Shown: positions 43,771 through 52,690 of the stretch, one piece after another
How positions within the stretch are numbered: the first letter of the stretch is position 1
Layout of the letters: each line of letters starts with the position of its first letter
Assembly: GCF_003967575.1 (NCBI RefSeq)
Contig: NZ_BIFT01000001.1
Location: forward strand, 992,001-1,056,000
DNA from: Dictyobacter alpinus
GTDB taxonomy: Bacteria > Chloroflexota > Ktedonobacteria > Ktedonobacterales > Ktedonobacteraceae
Direction: 5' to 3'
Length of the DNA: 64,000 bases
Translations under genes and position numbers: made by a program
The notes under the pieces: model-generated
Database searches by the model: none
Told to the model about the DNA's origin: nothing
The model's input: the letters and a program-made list of their open reading frames with translations, nothing else

Positions 43771-44838
43771 ATGTCCAAGCAAACCGCCAGCCCATTCCGC
43801 GTGCTTATGGTCACTGGCATCTACCCAACAGCCGAGAAACCACATGCTGGTACCTTTGTAAGAAGCCAGGTCGACTCTCTAAGAGAAGCCGGTCTAGAGG
43901 TTGATGTACTTCATCCTAAAGTTGGCATGCCATCACCGCTACGCTATGCCTCCGCAATCTGGCAGATCTGGCGTGCCTCGCTCAGCCGCCGCTATAACGT
44001 CATCAATGGACAATATGGACTCTGGTGTGTAATCTGTCGGCTCCAGTGGACTACGCCAGTCGTGGCGGCTTATCTGGGGGATGATATTCTGGGTACAGTT
44101 ACCGCTAAGGGCGGTCATAGCTTTAAAGGCAATTTTGTAGCTATGCTCAGCCGTCAACTTTGCTACTGGGTAGAGGCCGTCACGGTCAAATCCGAGCAAA
44201 TGAAAAGAGCGGCCCGCGGCCCACAGCAAAAAATCTATGTGATTCCTGATGGTGTCAACTTCGCGCAGTTTCATCCGGTCCCACGTTCTGAGATCCGTGC
44301 GGAGCTAGGGTGGGATCAAGATAAGTACTATGTACTCTTCAGTAACAATCCACGCATCCCAGTCAAAAACTTTGCCCTGGCGAAAGCGGCTGTCGAACGC
44401 GTGCGCGAAAAAGGTGTCGATATCGAACTGGTAGTCGCCACAGGACTCCCGCATGAGACGGTTGTAAAGTATATGAATGCCAGTAATGCTCTCATTCTTT
44501 CTTCACATGCCGAAGGCTCACCTAATGTGGTCAAAGAAGCCATGGCCTGCAATGTACCGGTCGTGGGTACTGATGTTGGCGATGTACGGGATGTCATCGA
44601 GCACACAGCCGGTTGTACTGTCTGTACCCCCAATAATGTCGAGGAGATGGCGTCCGGCATCGAGGTGGCCCTGGCACATACCGAAAGAACCACTGGACGC
44701 GCGGATACCCAGCATTTGGATGGTAGCGTGATTGCCCAGCGTATTATCGATGTATATGAAAAAGCCACCAAAATGAAAATTCCACGCCAACCTGTGGCAA
44801 CCACGCCTGAAAAGGAGACAGCGTATGCCCAGGAATAA
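43771..44838 (+). CDS. Family 4 glycosyltransferase (third of four)
   Basis: This 355-residue GT-B enzyme is shorter than its neighbours. It starts with LMVTGIYPTAEKPHAGTFV, typical of WcaL/TuaC-like transferases, and has the donor-side motif FSNNPRIPVKNFALAKAAV and the E-x7-E region in HAEGSPNVVKEAM. It probably transfers one residue of the repeat unit. GAAAGGATAGAAG precedes the ATG. Its end overlaps the next glycosyltransferase gene by 14 bases. Confidence 0.9.
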   Translation: MSKQTASPFRVLMVTGIYPTAEKPHAGTFVRSQVDSLREAGLEVDVLHPKVGMPSPLRYASAIWQIWRASLSRRYNVINGQYGLWCVICRLQWTTPVVAAYLGDDILGTVTAKGGHSFKGNFVAMLSRQLCYWVEAVTVKSEQMKRAARGPQQKIYVIPDGVNFAQFHPVPRSEIRAELGWDQDKYYVLFSNNPRIPVKNFALAKAAVERVREKGVDIELVVATGLPHETVVKYMNASNALILSSHAEGSPNVVKEAMACNVPVVGTDVGDVRDVIEHTAGCTVCTPNNVEEMASGIEVALAHTERTTGRADTQHLDGSVIAQRIIDVYEKATKMKIPRQPVATTPEKETAYAQE

Positions 44839-46117
44839 GAAGGTGCTTCTCCTGGTAGAAAATCTCTCTGTTCCTGCTGATCCACGTGTCTGGCGCGAGG
44901 CTCAAACCTTGCGCCAGCACGGCTATCAGGTAAGCGTCATCTGCCCACGGGGTGAGACGCGCGACACTGAAGCATATGTCCACCTGAATGGCATCCATAT
45001 TTATCGCTACCGCTTGAACACCACAATTGTAAAATCCACTGACTATATCAAAGAATATCTGGTCGCAATGCTTAATACCTTACGCTTAAGCATCCAAGTC
45101 TGGTTGCGCCATGGTTTCGATGTCATCCATGCCGCGAATCCACCGGATACCTTTTTCGTCATTGGCATGCTCTATCGCTGTCTAGGAAAAAAGTTTGTGT
45201 TTGATCAACATGATCTGGCTCCTGAGATGTTTGCCATCAAGTTTGAGGGACGCATGAAGCTCATCCAGCGTTGCCTGCAATGGTGCGAGACACTCTCATA
45301 CAAGACCGCCAATCTCGTGATCACCACCAACGAATCCCAAAAGCGTAACGCCCTTAAACGTGGTGGCTGCGCGCCAGAAAAAGTGGTAGTGGTACGCAAC
45401 GGTCCAGATGACACACGCTTCCATGTGCTGCCACCTGAACCAGAGTTAAAAAACGGTCACAAATATCTGCTGGCCTATATTGGAGTCATGGGCTCACAAG
45501 ATGGCGTAGATTATGTGTTATACGCACTCAATGAGCTCATCAATAAACGTGGACGGCAGGACATTGGATTGGTACTCATGGGTGATGGTGATCAACTCAC
45601 AATCCTAAAAAATCTCACGCAGGATCTACAGCTTGACGACTATGTGAAATTCACCGGCTGGGTAGAGAAACAGGATCTGCTGCGCTATCTGAGCGTCACC
45701 GATATTGGTCTTTGCCCTGATCCCAGTAATCAACTTAACGACCATAGCACCATGCTCAAAACCATGGAATATATGGCGATGGGCCGGCCTATAGTGGCCT
45801 TTGATCTGCTAGAGACACGTTACTCCGCTCAGGACGCGGCCCTATATGCTACCCCCAATCGCGTTGAGGATTTTGCAGATAAAATTGAAATGCTTTTAGA
45901 GGATGAACAACTCCGACAGACCATGGGGGCCTATGGACGTAAACGCGTTGAGGATGAACTGAGCTGGAATCAAACGCACAAACATCTTTTATACGCTTAC
46001 GAGCAACTCTTCTCAAAAAATGAGGCGATGAGCAGCAGTAGAGAAGCAGTTCCAGGCATTGAGGTGGGACAGCCTGGCGCGGTTGCCGATAGCGTCTCGG
46101 TATCGGCAACCGAATAA
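44825..46117 (+). CDS. Family 4 glycosyltransferase (fourth of four)
   Basis: This 430-residue GT-B enzyme resembles WbuB/FucNAc-transferase-like proteins: VPADPRVWREAQTL in the N-domain, FDQHDLAPEMF in the middle and KTMEYMAMGRPIVAFD at the donor site. A C-terminal tail of about 30 residues is Ser/Ala/Val-rich and probably unstructured. The start lies inside the preceding gene with GGAG upstream, so translation is coupled. It is the last gene of the plus-strand operon; a hairpin covers its final codons. Confidence 0.9.
   Translation: MPRNKKVLLLVENLSVPADPRVWREAQTLRQHGYQVSVICPRGETRDTEAYVHLNGIHIYRYRLNTTIVKSTDYIKEYLVAMLNTLRLSIQVWLRHGFDVIHAANPPDTFFVIGMLYRCLGKKFVFDQHDLAPEMFAIKFEGRMKLIQRCLQWCETLSYKTANLVITTNESQKRNALKRGGCAPEKVVVVRNGPDDTRFHVLPPEPELKNGHKYLLAYIGVMGSQDGVDYVLYALNELINKRGRQDIGLVLMGDGDQLTILKNLTQDLQLDDYVKFTGWVEKQDLLRYLSVTDIGLCPDPSNQLNDHSTMLKTMEYMAMGRPIVAFDLLETRYSAQDAALYATPNRVEDFADKIEMLLEDEQLRQTMGAYGRKRVEDELSWNQTHKHLLYAYEQLFSKNEAMSSSREAVPGIEVGQPGAVADSVSVSATE
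46081..46111. terminator. Hairpin overlapping the end of the last glycosyltransferase gene
   Basis: GGTTGCCGATA (46081-46091) pairs perfectly with 46101-46111 inside the final codons of the plus-strand gene and just beyond the stop of the convergent lipoprotein gene. It may terminate both transcripts; no T-run is present. Confidence 0.4.
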
Positions 46118-46122
46118 GCCAG

Positions 46123-47463
46123 CTAGGCATTGAGCAAGATCAGGGCTGACATGGCGGGCAAAGTAAAGCTATGTTCAATCTTCTTACCATAAGGATCCAC
46201 ATAAGAGGTTGTACCAGGGGTGGTGATCTGGGCATTAGAACTGCTCGGATTCACCACTACCTCTCCACCAGTAAAATCACGCCAATAGACATACTGGGAT
46301 GAATACATGTCTCCTTTAGGACTCCCAATATGGGCCTTCAACTCAGGGAATTCATTGGAGTGGCCATATGCTTTAAAACCAGAAATATTCACCATGGCGA
46401 GACGTTGATTTGCCATTAAATATGAGGCGTAAATCCACTCTGTATCCGCTGGCTCCAACTTTTTTTGGACCTGGTTGACGATAAAGAACGGCTTACTCTT
46501 TTCCTGAACAGAACTAATATACTGCACCAGATGGAGCCAATCACTACCGCCAAGATTGCGATTACCAAAGTGGGTAAAGCTACTTTCATCCAGAATTCCA
46601 TCCACATGGTCTATTACGGTCTGCGAGGTTGGCGCCTTAATGGTTACCGCGCCAGTGCTAAAATTCCCAATCAATAACAGGGGGTGAGGCAAGGCATGCA
46701 ATTGTTTCTGCATATATACAACCCAGTTCATCTGATCTGTCTGCCAGCGAATATCTGTATTTTGTCCTGTATAGAGCTGCACCCATTCGCCATTCTTATC
46801 AAAGTGACCACAGGCACCAAAGATATTTTCCATATCAATATTATCTACCGCCAGGGCATCATAACCAGCCTCGCTGGCAGGACGAACATAGCTGTCCATT
46901 TGCCACTTTACCACCTCTGGATTGGTAATATCGAATGGAATGTTTTTATCCGTATATTGTAAAGCTGGTGTCTTCTGATCGCATTTATAGAGAATCCAAT
47001 CGGGGTGCAACTGTTTCCAGTAGGCCAATCGTCCCTGACCACCGAGTTCAGTTTCTGTAAAAGTACCATCATCCCGATGAATAGTCATATAATAGCTTAA
47101 TATTATTTTGGGATTAAGTGTACGATAAATTTCCATATTCTCTTGCCGTGCACCCCAGACGAAATCATAATTATTGGCGACCGCCGCTGGATCAGGGACG
47201 CGATAATCAAAGATCAGGGCAGAGTGGATGTTTTCGCTGGTATCGACAAAAGGCCGTGTTCCTTTGACAGGATTAAAGTTGGTACATTGGGCTAATCGAC
47301 ATACTGGTGTCTGTAGTCCAACAGGCTCTGGCGCAATCTTGCCACCTTGCGTTGAAGGTTTTCCGGGTGAGGCTGATGAAAAAGTACATCCACTTAGCAA
47401 AAAGGTTAAAAGTAGTACTAGAAATAGGGATACCGATCGTTTAATACGTGGATGTCTTACCAT
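46123..47463 (-). CDS. Putative glycoside hydrolase-like lipoprotein (GHL15 type)
   Basis: This 446-residue protein has a lipoprotein signal peptide ending in LLSGC (lipidated C26), so it sits on the outer face of the membrane. The rest resembles the hypothetical glycosyl hydrolase family GHL15: a barrel-like order with HSALIFDYRVP, PKIILSYYMTIHRDDG, the YDALAVDNIDMEN segment whose acidic residues could be catalytic, and VDGILDESSF. It may trim or remodel the polymer made by the surrounding genes; no activity is proven. It converges with the plus-strand operon, five bases apart. Confidence 0.8.
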   Translation of the reverse strand: MVRHPRIKRSVSLFLVLLLTFLLSGCTFSSASPGKPSTQGGKIAPEPVGLQTPVCRLAQCTNFNPVKGTRPFVDTSENIHSALIFDYRVPDPAAVANNYDFVWGARQENMEIYRTLNPKIILSYYMTIHRDDGTFTETELGGQGRLAYWKQLHPDWILYKCDQKTPALQYTDKNIPFDITNPEVVKWQMDSYVRPASEAGYDALAVDNIDMENIFGACGHFDKNGEWVQLYTGQNTDIRWQTDQMNWVVYMQKQLHALPHPLLLIGNFSTGAVTIKAPTSQTVIDHVDGILDESSFTHFGNRNLGGSDWLHLVQYISSVQEKSKPFFIVNQVQKKLEPADTEWIYASYLMANQRLAMVNISGFKAYGHSNEFPELKAHIGSPKGDMYSSQYVYWRDFTGGEVVVNPSSSNAQITTPGTTSYVDPYGKKIEHSFTLPAMSALILLNA

Positions 47464-47535
47464 AAAGACGTTCCTTTTATACTATCTATATTAACAATAT
47501 TCATACAATACCAAGCGTCCAGGTTACAAATTAAA

Positions 47536-47544
47536 AGTATAGCA
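47536..47544 (-). promoter_or_regulatory. Extended -10 promoter of the lipoprotein gene
   Basis: On the minus strand this reads TGCTATACT, about 75 bases before the lipoprotein start codon. It is identical to the element at 4604-4612. No strong -35 is visible. Confidence 0.45.
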
Positions 47545-47632
47545 TAGCAATTAACAGGTAATACTACCTGATTTGGGCGGATATCTGGTAAAGTGGAAAT
47601 TGTTGTAGGCTCAATTCACTATTAGAAAGGGG

Positions 47633-48640
47633 ATGTGCACCAGCTTTTTTGTTATAGAAGAAAGTACTAGTGCACAGACACATTGTATGAGTTCAGCACG
47701 CTATCTAGTTACTGGTGGAGCAGGATTTATCGGTTCACATATTGCCGCCACCCTGCTAAAGCAAGGTGAAAATGTACGCGTCTTAGATAATCTTTCGACA
47801 GGCCGTGAAAGCAACTTACAAGCATTTGAAGGCCTTCCTGGTACTGTTGAGATTATTCGTGGAGATATTCGCGATCTGGCTATCGTTAAAAAGGCCGCGG
47901 AGGGCGTTGAAGTAGTATTTCACCAGGCAGCCCTGGCTTCGGTACCACGTTCAATTGCCGATCCTGTCACCTCATTGGAAGTGAATGTCAATGGCACCCA
48001 GAATGTCCTGGTGGCGGCCCGGGATGCAAAAGCACGCCGTGTTGTTTTTGCCAGCTCATCATCAGTATATGGTAATACACCAACACTACCAAAGCATGAA
48101 GAGATGCCCACCTCCCCCATGTCTCCCTATGCAGTACATAAACTGACTGGAGAGCTTCTCTGCTCTGTCTTCAACAGCATCTACGGCCTGGAGACGGTCG
48201 CACTCCGCTATTTCAACGTCTTTGGTCCGCGCCAGGATCCTAAATCCGAGTATGCTGCCGTTATTCCACGTTTCCTTACTGCCCTGTTGACGAAAGAGCA
48301 GCCGATCGTATTTGGAGATGGGGAGCAAACGCGGGACTTTACCTTTGTCGCGAATGTAGTACAGGCCAATCTTAAAGCCGCAACAGCACCTGATGCGGTA
48401 GGTCAAGCCATGAATGTAGGATGCGGAGAACGTATCTCGCTCAACGAAGTATTACAGATCGCAGGTGAGCTGCTAGAGACCAGTACAAATATCGATTATC
48501 GTGACCCACGTCCTGGCGACGTACGCGATAGTCTGGCCGACATCAGCAAAGCACAACGCTTAATCGGCTATGATCCTACCATCAAGTTTGCAGAAGGTTT
48601 AGCGCAAACATTAGAAGCTTTACGCATAAGCATCTCTTAA
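47633..48640 (+). CDS. UDP-sugar 4-epimerase, WbpP/GalE-like SDR protein
   Basis: This 335-residue extended SDR enzyme has the NAD motif TGGAGFIGS, the YxxxK catalytic pair in YAVHK and the substrate loop GPRQDPKSEYAAVIPRF, which is typical of WbpP-type UDP-GlcNAc/GalNAc 4-epimerases. It would supply an epimerised UDP-amino sugar for the repeat unit. The start is uncertain: ATG 47633 lies too close to its AAAGGGG, while the internal ATG at 47687 fits where homologues begin but has no ribosome site. The gene is alone on the plus strand. Confidence 0.88.
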   Translation: MCTSFFVIEESTSAQTHCMSSARYLVTGGAGFIGSHIAATLLKQGENVRVLDNLSTGRESNLQAFEGLPGTVEIIRGDIRDLAIVKKAAEGVEVVFHQAALASVPRSIADPVTSLEVNVNGTQNVLVAARDAKARRVVFASSSSVYGNTPTLPKHEEMPTSPMSPYAVHKLTGELLCSVFNSIYGLETVALRYFNVFGPRQDPKSEYAAVIPRFLTALLTKEQPIVFGDGEQTRDFTFVANVVQANLKAATAPDAVGQAMNVGCGERISLNEVLQIAGELLETSTNIDYRDPRPGDVRDSLADISKAQRLIGYDPTIKFAEGLAQTLEALRISIS

Positions 48641-48654
48641 ACCTGATCTTGAAT

Positions 48655-48703
48655 AAAGAAATGGATCCTGCAACAGCGTAAGAGTTGCAGGATCCATTTC
48701 TTT
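48655..48703. terminator. Bidirectional terminator between the epimerase and Gfo/Idh genes
   Basis: A perfect 20-base-pair stem (48655-48674 with 48684-48703, 9-base loop) with AAAGAAA and TTTCTTT ends lies between convergent genes. Confidence 0.85.
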
Positions 48704-48726
48704 GACGTTGAGAGCCGCCATATACT

Positions 48727-49734
48727 TTATTGTACGCTCACCGCAGTACTTACCTTCTCTTGCTTCTCCAGGGCCGCCTGAGCTGCCTCCAGGACGCGCA
48801 CAACTGCCAGGCCAACTTCACCATTAGCACGGGGCTGTTTTCCCGTCAGAATTGAATTGACAAAATCTTCACACTCCAGGCGCAAGGGCTCTACCCAATC
48901 GATATGAGGAATAGTAATCGCACCATGACGATACGAAACCACAGGATCAGCATGGACATCAGCGCCTTTGTTGTACACTTTAATCATTTCGGATGGATTG
49001 GTATCATCGTAGACCACCATTCTGGCATCTCCGATAACGGTAACCCGACGTATCTTGCAGGGATGCAGCCAGCTCACATGGATATGTGCCGTCATCTGAT
49101 CAGGGAATTCCAGATCCAAATGCGCCACATCACAAATATGCGACTGCAAGTGAGCATTAGCCTGTACTTTTACCCGTTCAGGTGCCTTACCGAATAAATA
49201 AAGCAATATCGATATATCATGTGGCGCGAGATCCCAGATAACATTGATATCACTACGGAATAGACCCAGATTAACACGTTCAGCTTCTACACAATAGATT
49301 TTACCCAGGTCGCCATTTTGCACGAGCTTACGTAGCTCATTAACAGCCGGACTATACTCAAACGTATGTCCCACCATCAAAATAAGATTGCGTTCTCGGG
49401 CAAGTTCGACCAGTTCCTCAGCTTCAGCCACACTGGCTGTAAGAGGTTTCTCGACAAGCACATGCTTTCCATGCAGCAGTGCCTCTTTTGCCAGCTTATA
49501 ATGGGCACGTACAGGTGCCGCAATCACCACTCCATCTACGTCCGAATTGAGAATGTCACGAAAATCGGTAGTAGTCTTAATCCAGGGCTGATTCACGGCA
49601 ATAGAAGCCAGGCGGCTCTGATCCAGATCGGCTACCATAGCCACCGAGGCCTGGGAAAGTCCATCCAGGTTACGCGCAATCTTCGGTCCCCAATATCCCC
49701 AACCAACAAGACCAAAACGTAAATCTTTTCTCAT
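48727..49734 (-). CDS. Gfo/Idh/MocA sugar dehydrogenase (WbpB-like role)
   Basis: This 335-residue protein has the Rossmann motif GWGYWGPK and the catalytic-lysine motif VEKPLTAS, followed by VGHTFEYSPAV and a DLAPHDISIL segment typical of sugar-nucleotide dehydrogenases. Members with GYWGPN-like N-termini are commonly paired with DegT aminotransferases and WbpD-like acetyltransferases and oxidise the 3-hydroxyl of UDP-GlcNAcA. The aminotransferase gene lies 46 bases upstream on the same strand, supporting this role. AAAGGA precedes the ATG. Confidence 0.85.
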   Translation of the reverse strand: MRKDLRFGLVGWGYWGPKIARNLDGLSQASVAMVADLDQSRLASIAVNQPWIKTTTDFRDILNSDVDGVVIAAPVRAHYKLAKEALLHGKHVLVEKPLTASVAEAEELVELARERNLILMVGHTFEYSPAVNELRKLVQNGDLGKIYCVEAERVNLGLFRSDINVIWDLAPHDISILLYLFGKAPERVKVQANAHLQSHICDVAHLDLEFPDQMTAHIHVSWLHPCKIRRVTVIGDARMVVYDDTNPSEMIKVYNKGADVHADPVVSYRHGAITIPHIDWVEPLRLECEDFVNSILTGKQPRANGEVGLAVVRVLEAAQAALEKQEKVSTAVSVQ

Positions 49735-49780
49735 CTATATGTCCTTTAGAGCTTTATCCATAAGAGTTTTACAATGATCA

Positions 49781-50908
49781 TTAACGATTTGAGGCAAGGG
49801 AGCTGGCATATTTCTTAACCGTATTAATGACATGTTGAAGCTGCTTCTCTGTCAACTCTGGATACATGGGCAAAGAAACAATCTGCGAGGCCAGCGCTTC
49901 TGTAACTGGTAGCATTCCCGCTTTATATCCATATTGGGCACAGGCTGGCTGTAAATGCAGTGGTGTCGGATAATGGATGTTGGTACCAATACCTTCTTCT
50001 TGCAGGGCGGCTCGGAATTGATCACGCTGGGGAATCTGAATCACATAATAGCAATAGACGTGGCTCCCCCAGTCGCGCACGACAGGAACGGCATCAACGA
50101 CATCACGCAACTGCTCGGTGTAGGTCTGAGCATGCGCCTGACGAGCTGCATTCCAGCGCTCCAAGTGCGGCATCTTGATTAACAACACAGCTGCCTGTAG
50201 CTCATCCATGCGAGCATTGGAGCCGATCACTTCATGCAGATAACGAACCCGTGATCCATGATCACGATACATGCGCATTTTTTCTGCCAGATCAGCATTA
50301 TTCGTTGTACAAATGCCTGCTTCACCAAAAGCGCCCAGATTTTTACTGAAATAAAGGCTAAAACAGCCAACATCCCCAAAGGAACCAACACGTTGTCCTT
50401 GATAGGTGGCACCATGGGCCTGAGAAGCATCCTCAATCACGCGTAATCCATGGGCGCGAGCAAAATCCATCACCGGCTGCATTTCGACGGGATGGCCATA
50501 AAGATGCACAGGCACGATGGCTCGAGTGCGGGGGGTCAAGACACTTTCCAGCTGTCGCCAATCCATCAAATAGGTCTCTGGATCAATATCGACGAACACC
50601 GGAATTGCACCAACCAGGGCGATTGCCTCAACCGTTGCGATGAAGGTATTTGACACGGTAATTACTTCATCACCAGGACCAATATCACAGGCACGTAAGG
50701 CCAGCTCAAGTGCATTCGTCCCTGAAGCATTTCCGACACTGTACTGACAACCACAATAGGTCGCAAATTCTTGTTCAAATGCCTTCTGGCGAGGTCCAAT
50801 GAACAATTGCATACCTTCCAAAACTTCTTCAAAAGCTGCCATAATTTCGGGTTTTAAAGCCAGATATTGAGCACGTAAATCAACAAGAGGTACATTTTCA
50901 GATGCCAC
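49781..50908 (-). CDS. DegT/DnrJ/EryC1 aminotransferase (WbpE-like role)
   Basis: This 375-residue PLP enzyme carries VPLVDLRAQY at the start, GNASGTNALELAL for phosphate binding, EDASQAHGA and the Schiff-base lysine in YFSKNLGAFGEAG. It should transaminate a 3-keto sugar nucleotide using glutamate, giving the 3-amino group that the WbpD-like enzyme acetylates. It starts with GTG, with AAGGAG about 12 bases upstream, and is the first gene of a two-gene operon with the Gfo/Idh dehydrogenase. Confidence 0.88.
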   Translation of the reverse strand: MASENVPLVDLRAQYLALKPEIMAAFEEVLEGMQLFIGPRQKAFEQEFATYCGCQYSVGNASGTNALELALRACDIGPGDEVITVSNTFIATVEAIALVGAIPVFVDIDPETYLMDWRQLESVLTPRTRAIVPVHLYGHPVEMQPVMDFARAHGLRVIEDASQAHGATYQGQRVGSFGDVGCFSLYFSKNLGAFGEAGICTTNNADLAEKMRMYRDHGSRVRYLHEVIGSNARMDELQAAVLLIKMPHLERWNAARQAHAQTYTEQLRDVVDAVPVVRDWGSHVYCYYVIQIPQRDQFRAALQEEGIGTNIHYPTPLHLQPACAQYGYKAGMLPVTEALASQIVSLPMYPELTEKQLQHVINTVKKYASSLASNR

Positions 50909-51290
50909 TATTTTTTATCACTCCTTACAATAACCAGAATGTCTATTCACAGCGTTTTTCTTAAACAGAAATCACCAATTCAACTTGCTTTATATATTTA
51001 TTAAGCATAGACTCATGATCCCAATAGTAACAAATAGAGGTGATGATTAGATGACTATAAAGGTGTAAGATAGGTTAAACTATGGCTAATCAGTAAAGAA
51101 TACACAACCATGGGTACATAACGATTTAAGGGGGGCTTACGTTTTTATCACCTATTTTCCAACTCTTTACCATATCTCCATAAAAATACTCACCGATTAT
51201 ACACCTGAGTCATATACTATTGAAATTAGAATGAACAGGGACCGCGAAATATAAAAGTCTTTTTCATGTTGCACTTTGGGGGAGGACACA
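50909..51290. other. Divergent region between aminotransferase and sugar transferase genes
   Basis: About 380 AT-rich bases carry both promoters. TATACT at 51213-51218 may be a plus-strand -10 for the sugar transferase, but its -35 is poor. I see no gene or notable repeat. Confidence 0.45.
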
Positions 51291-51965
51291 ATGGTTGTTC
51301 AGTCGGCGCCCGTCCGAACGATCAGTATCAATACGGGCTACCTGAGAGCAAAGCGTGCGTTGGATATTACATTTACGCTTCTCATTGCACCCTTTGTGAT
51401 TCTGGTCGGTATTGTTGTTACAATCTGCATTAAAATGAACTCTGAAGGCCCTATTTTTTTCCGTCAGAAGCGAATCGGTCAAAATGGGGTCGAATTCGAC
51501 ATGCTGAAATTTCGATCTATGTATGTTAATAGTGATCAAATGGCCCATCGCGAAAAAATTCTCCAATATATGAATGGTCAAAAACTTAATGAAGACAGCA
51601 CTGGCAACTTATCATACAAAAATGTGCAAGATCCTCGCATTACAAAAGTGGGACGATTCATCCGCAAGACCAGCCTGGATGAGCTCCCACAATTTTGGAA
51701 TGTGTTAAAAGGCCAGATGTCTTTAGTTGGTCCAAGACCCCCTCTACCTTATGAGGTAGAGCTATACACCTCTCATGAATGGCTGCGAATGGTAGGAAAG
51801 CCTGGCTTAACTGGTACCTGGCAGGTTTATGGCCGTTCACGCGTAACGTTTCAGAATATGGTTGAGATGGATATTGAATATCTTGAACATCAATCGATAT
51901 GGAACGATTTAAAACTCATCATCCTCACGGTTCCTGTAATGGTCTTTTCTCGCGGCGGCGCTTAA
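51291..51965 (+). CDS. Undecaprenyl-phosphate sugar-1-phosphate transferase
   Basis: This 224-residue protein is a bacterial sugar transferase (monotopic phosphoglycosyl transferase). After a basic N-terminus comes one hydrophobic re-entrant helix (about 24-46), then RQKRIGQNG, MLKFRSM, the DE catalytic pair in TSLDELPQFWNVLKG and VGPRPPLP near the C-terminal third. It starts repeat-unit synthesis by moving a sugar-1-phosphate from a UDP-sugar to undecaprenyl phosphate. The ATG at 51291 is well spaced from GGGGGAGG, whereas an upstream TTG overlaps that site. A long hairpin follows. Confidence 0.92.
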   Translation: MVVQSAPVRTISINTGYLRAKRALDITFTLLIAPFVILVGIVVTICIKMNSEGPIFFRQKRIGQNGVEFDMLKFRSMYVNSDQMAHREKILQYMNGQKLNEDSTGNLSYKNVQDPRITKVGRFIRKTSLDELPQFWNVLKGQMSLVGPRPPLPYEVELYTSHEWLRMVGKPGLTGTWQVYGRSRVTFQNMVEMDIEYLEHQSIWNDLKLIILTVPVMVFSRGGA

Positions 51966-51987
51966 TATATCTATAAATATACATAAT

Positions 51988-52428
51988 TTATTCTACACAA
52001 TAATACAGTTTCTTACTTGGAGAAGTAAGAAACTGTATTATTGTGTTTACAGACGGTATTGTATCTTGGGAGAGAACGCGCCGGCGATATTTATGCCTTG
52101 GTTGTTGCTCACACTCAGCTTGCTCCACGCGTCGCAAAAGTGTACGCATGCTACTTGCATCAATGATCACAGGGAAAACCCGACAGCCAGTCAAATGACC
52201 AATATAGGGAAAAATATGCAGACCACCACTATTCACTATGGCAACAGTCAACACGCCACGAGACCTACCAACCACGATACACTGATAGCGTAACATCAGG
52301 TTCAAGGGTAAGAGAGAACGATACCTGGCAGGAACGCGACGCGGTGGAGCTAATCTGGGCGCCAGGCACATTATGTCAGCGGCATAGGCAGCAGGTCTGT
52401 TTTCTTTTCTTCCTCTTCTGCGATACAT
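51988..52428 (-). CDS. Small protein with a GspE N-terminal (MshEN-like) domain
   Basis: This 146-residue protein has a basic N-terminal 35 residues, then about 65 residues matching the type II secretion ATPase N-terminal fold: YRSLLPLNLMLRYQ, the strand VLTVAIVNSG and LTGCRVFPVIIDAS followed by a helix. No ATPase domain follows, so it is a stand-alone module of the kind found in MshE/PilB/GspE-like proteins and in some glycosyltransferase systems. The upstream RLG-containing part that binds c-di-GMP in MshE is not visible. AGAGAGA precedes the ATG. Its last codons overlap the hairpin at 51995-52046. Confidence 0.7.
   Translation of the reverse strand: MYRRRGRKENRPAAYAADIMCLAPRLAPPRRVPARYRSLLPLNLMLRYQCIVVGRSRGVLTVAIVNSGGLHIFPYIGHLTGCRVFPVIIDASSMRTLLRRVEQAECEQQPRHKYRRRVLSQDTIPSVNTIIQFLTSPSKKLYYCVE
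51995..52046. terminator. Bidirectional hairpin after the sugar transferase gene
   Basis: A perfect 24-base-pair stem (51995-52018 with 52023-52046) has a 4-base GGAG loop. It lies 29 bases past the sugar transferase stop and inside the 3' end of the convergent MshEN-like gene, so that gene's last codons double as a terminator. Confidence 0.75.
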
Positions 52429-52690
52429 AGCATCTCTCTAAATATAGCATAATTTATATCGTTAAGAATAGATGATTTCCGTGTAAAAGAGATGCTGCGG
52501 AGACGAAAAATGAGGTGATAATCTCAAAGAGAGGTGGAGGTTCTGGCACTACTTTTGTGCTTTTATCTTATGTGAGTAAGCTCACCTTCTTTTCTACTGA
52601 CCTGATAAAGATTAGCTACAGGTGAGGAGAAAATTTCTGGCAAATGTCAGTGAAAGACCGGTAAGCTACTCACACAAACGAGAATGATAG

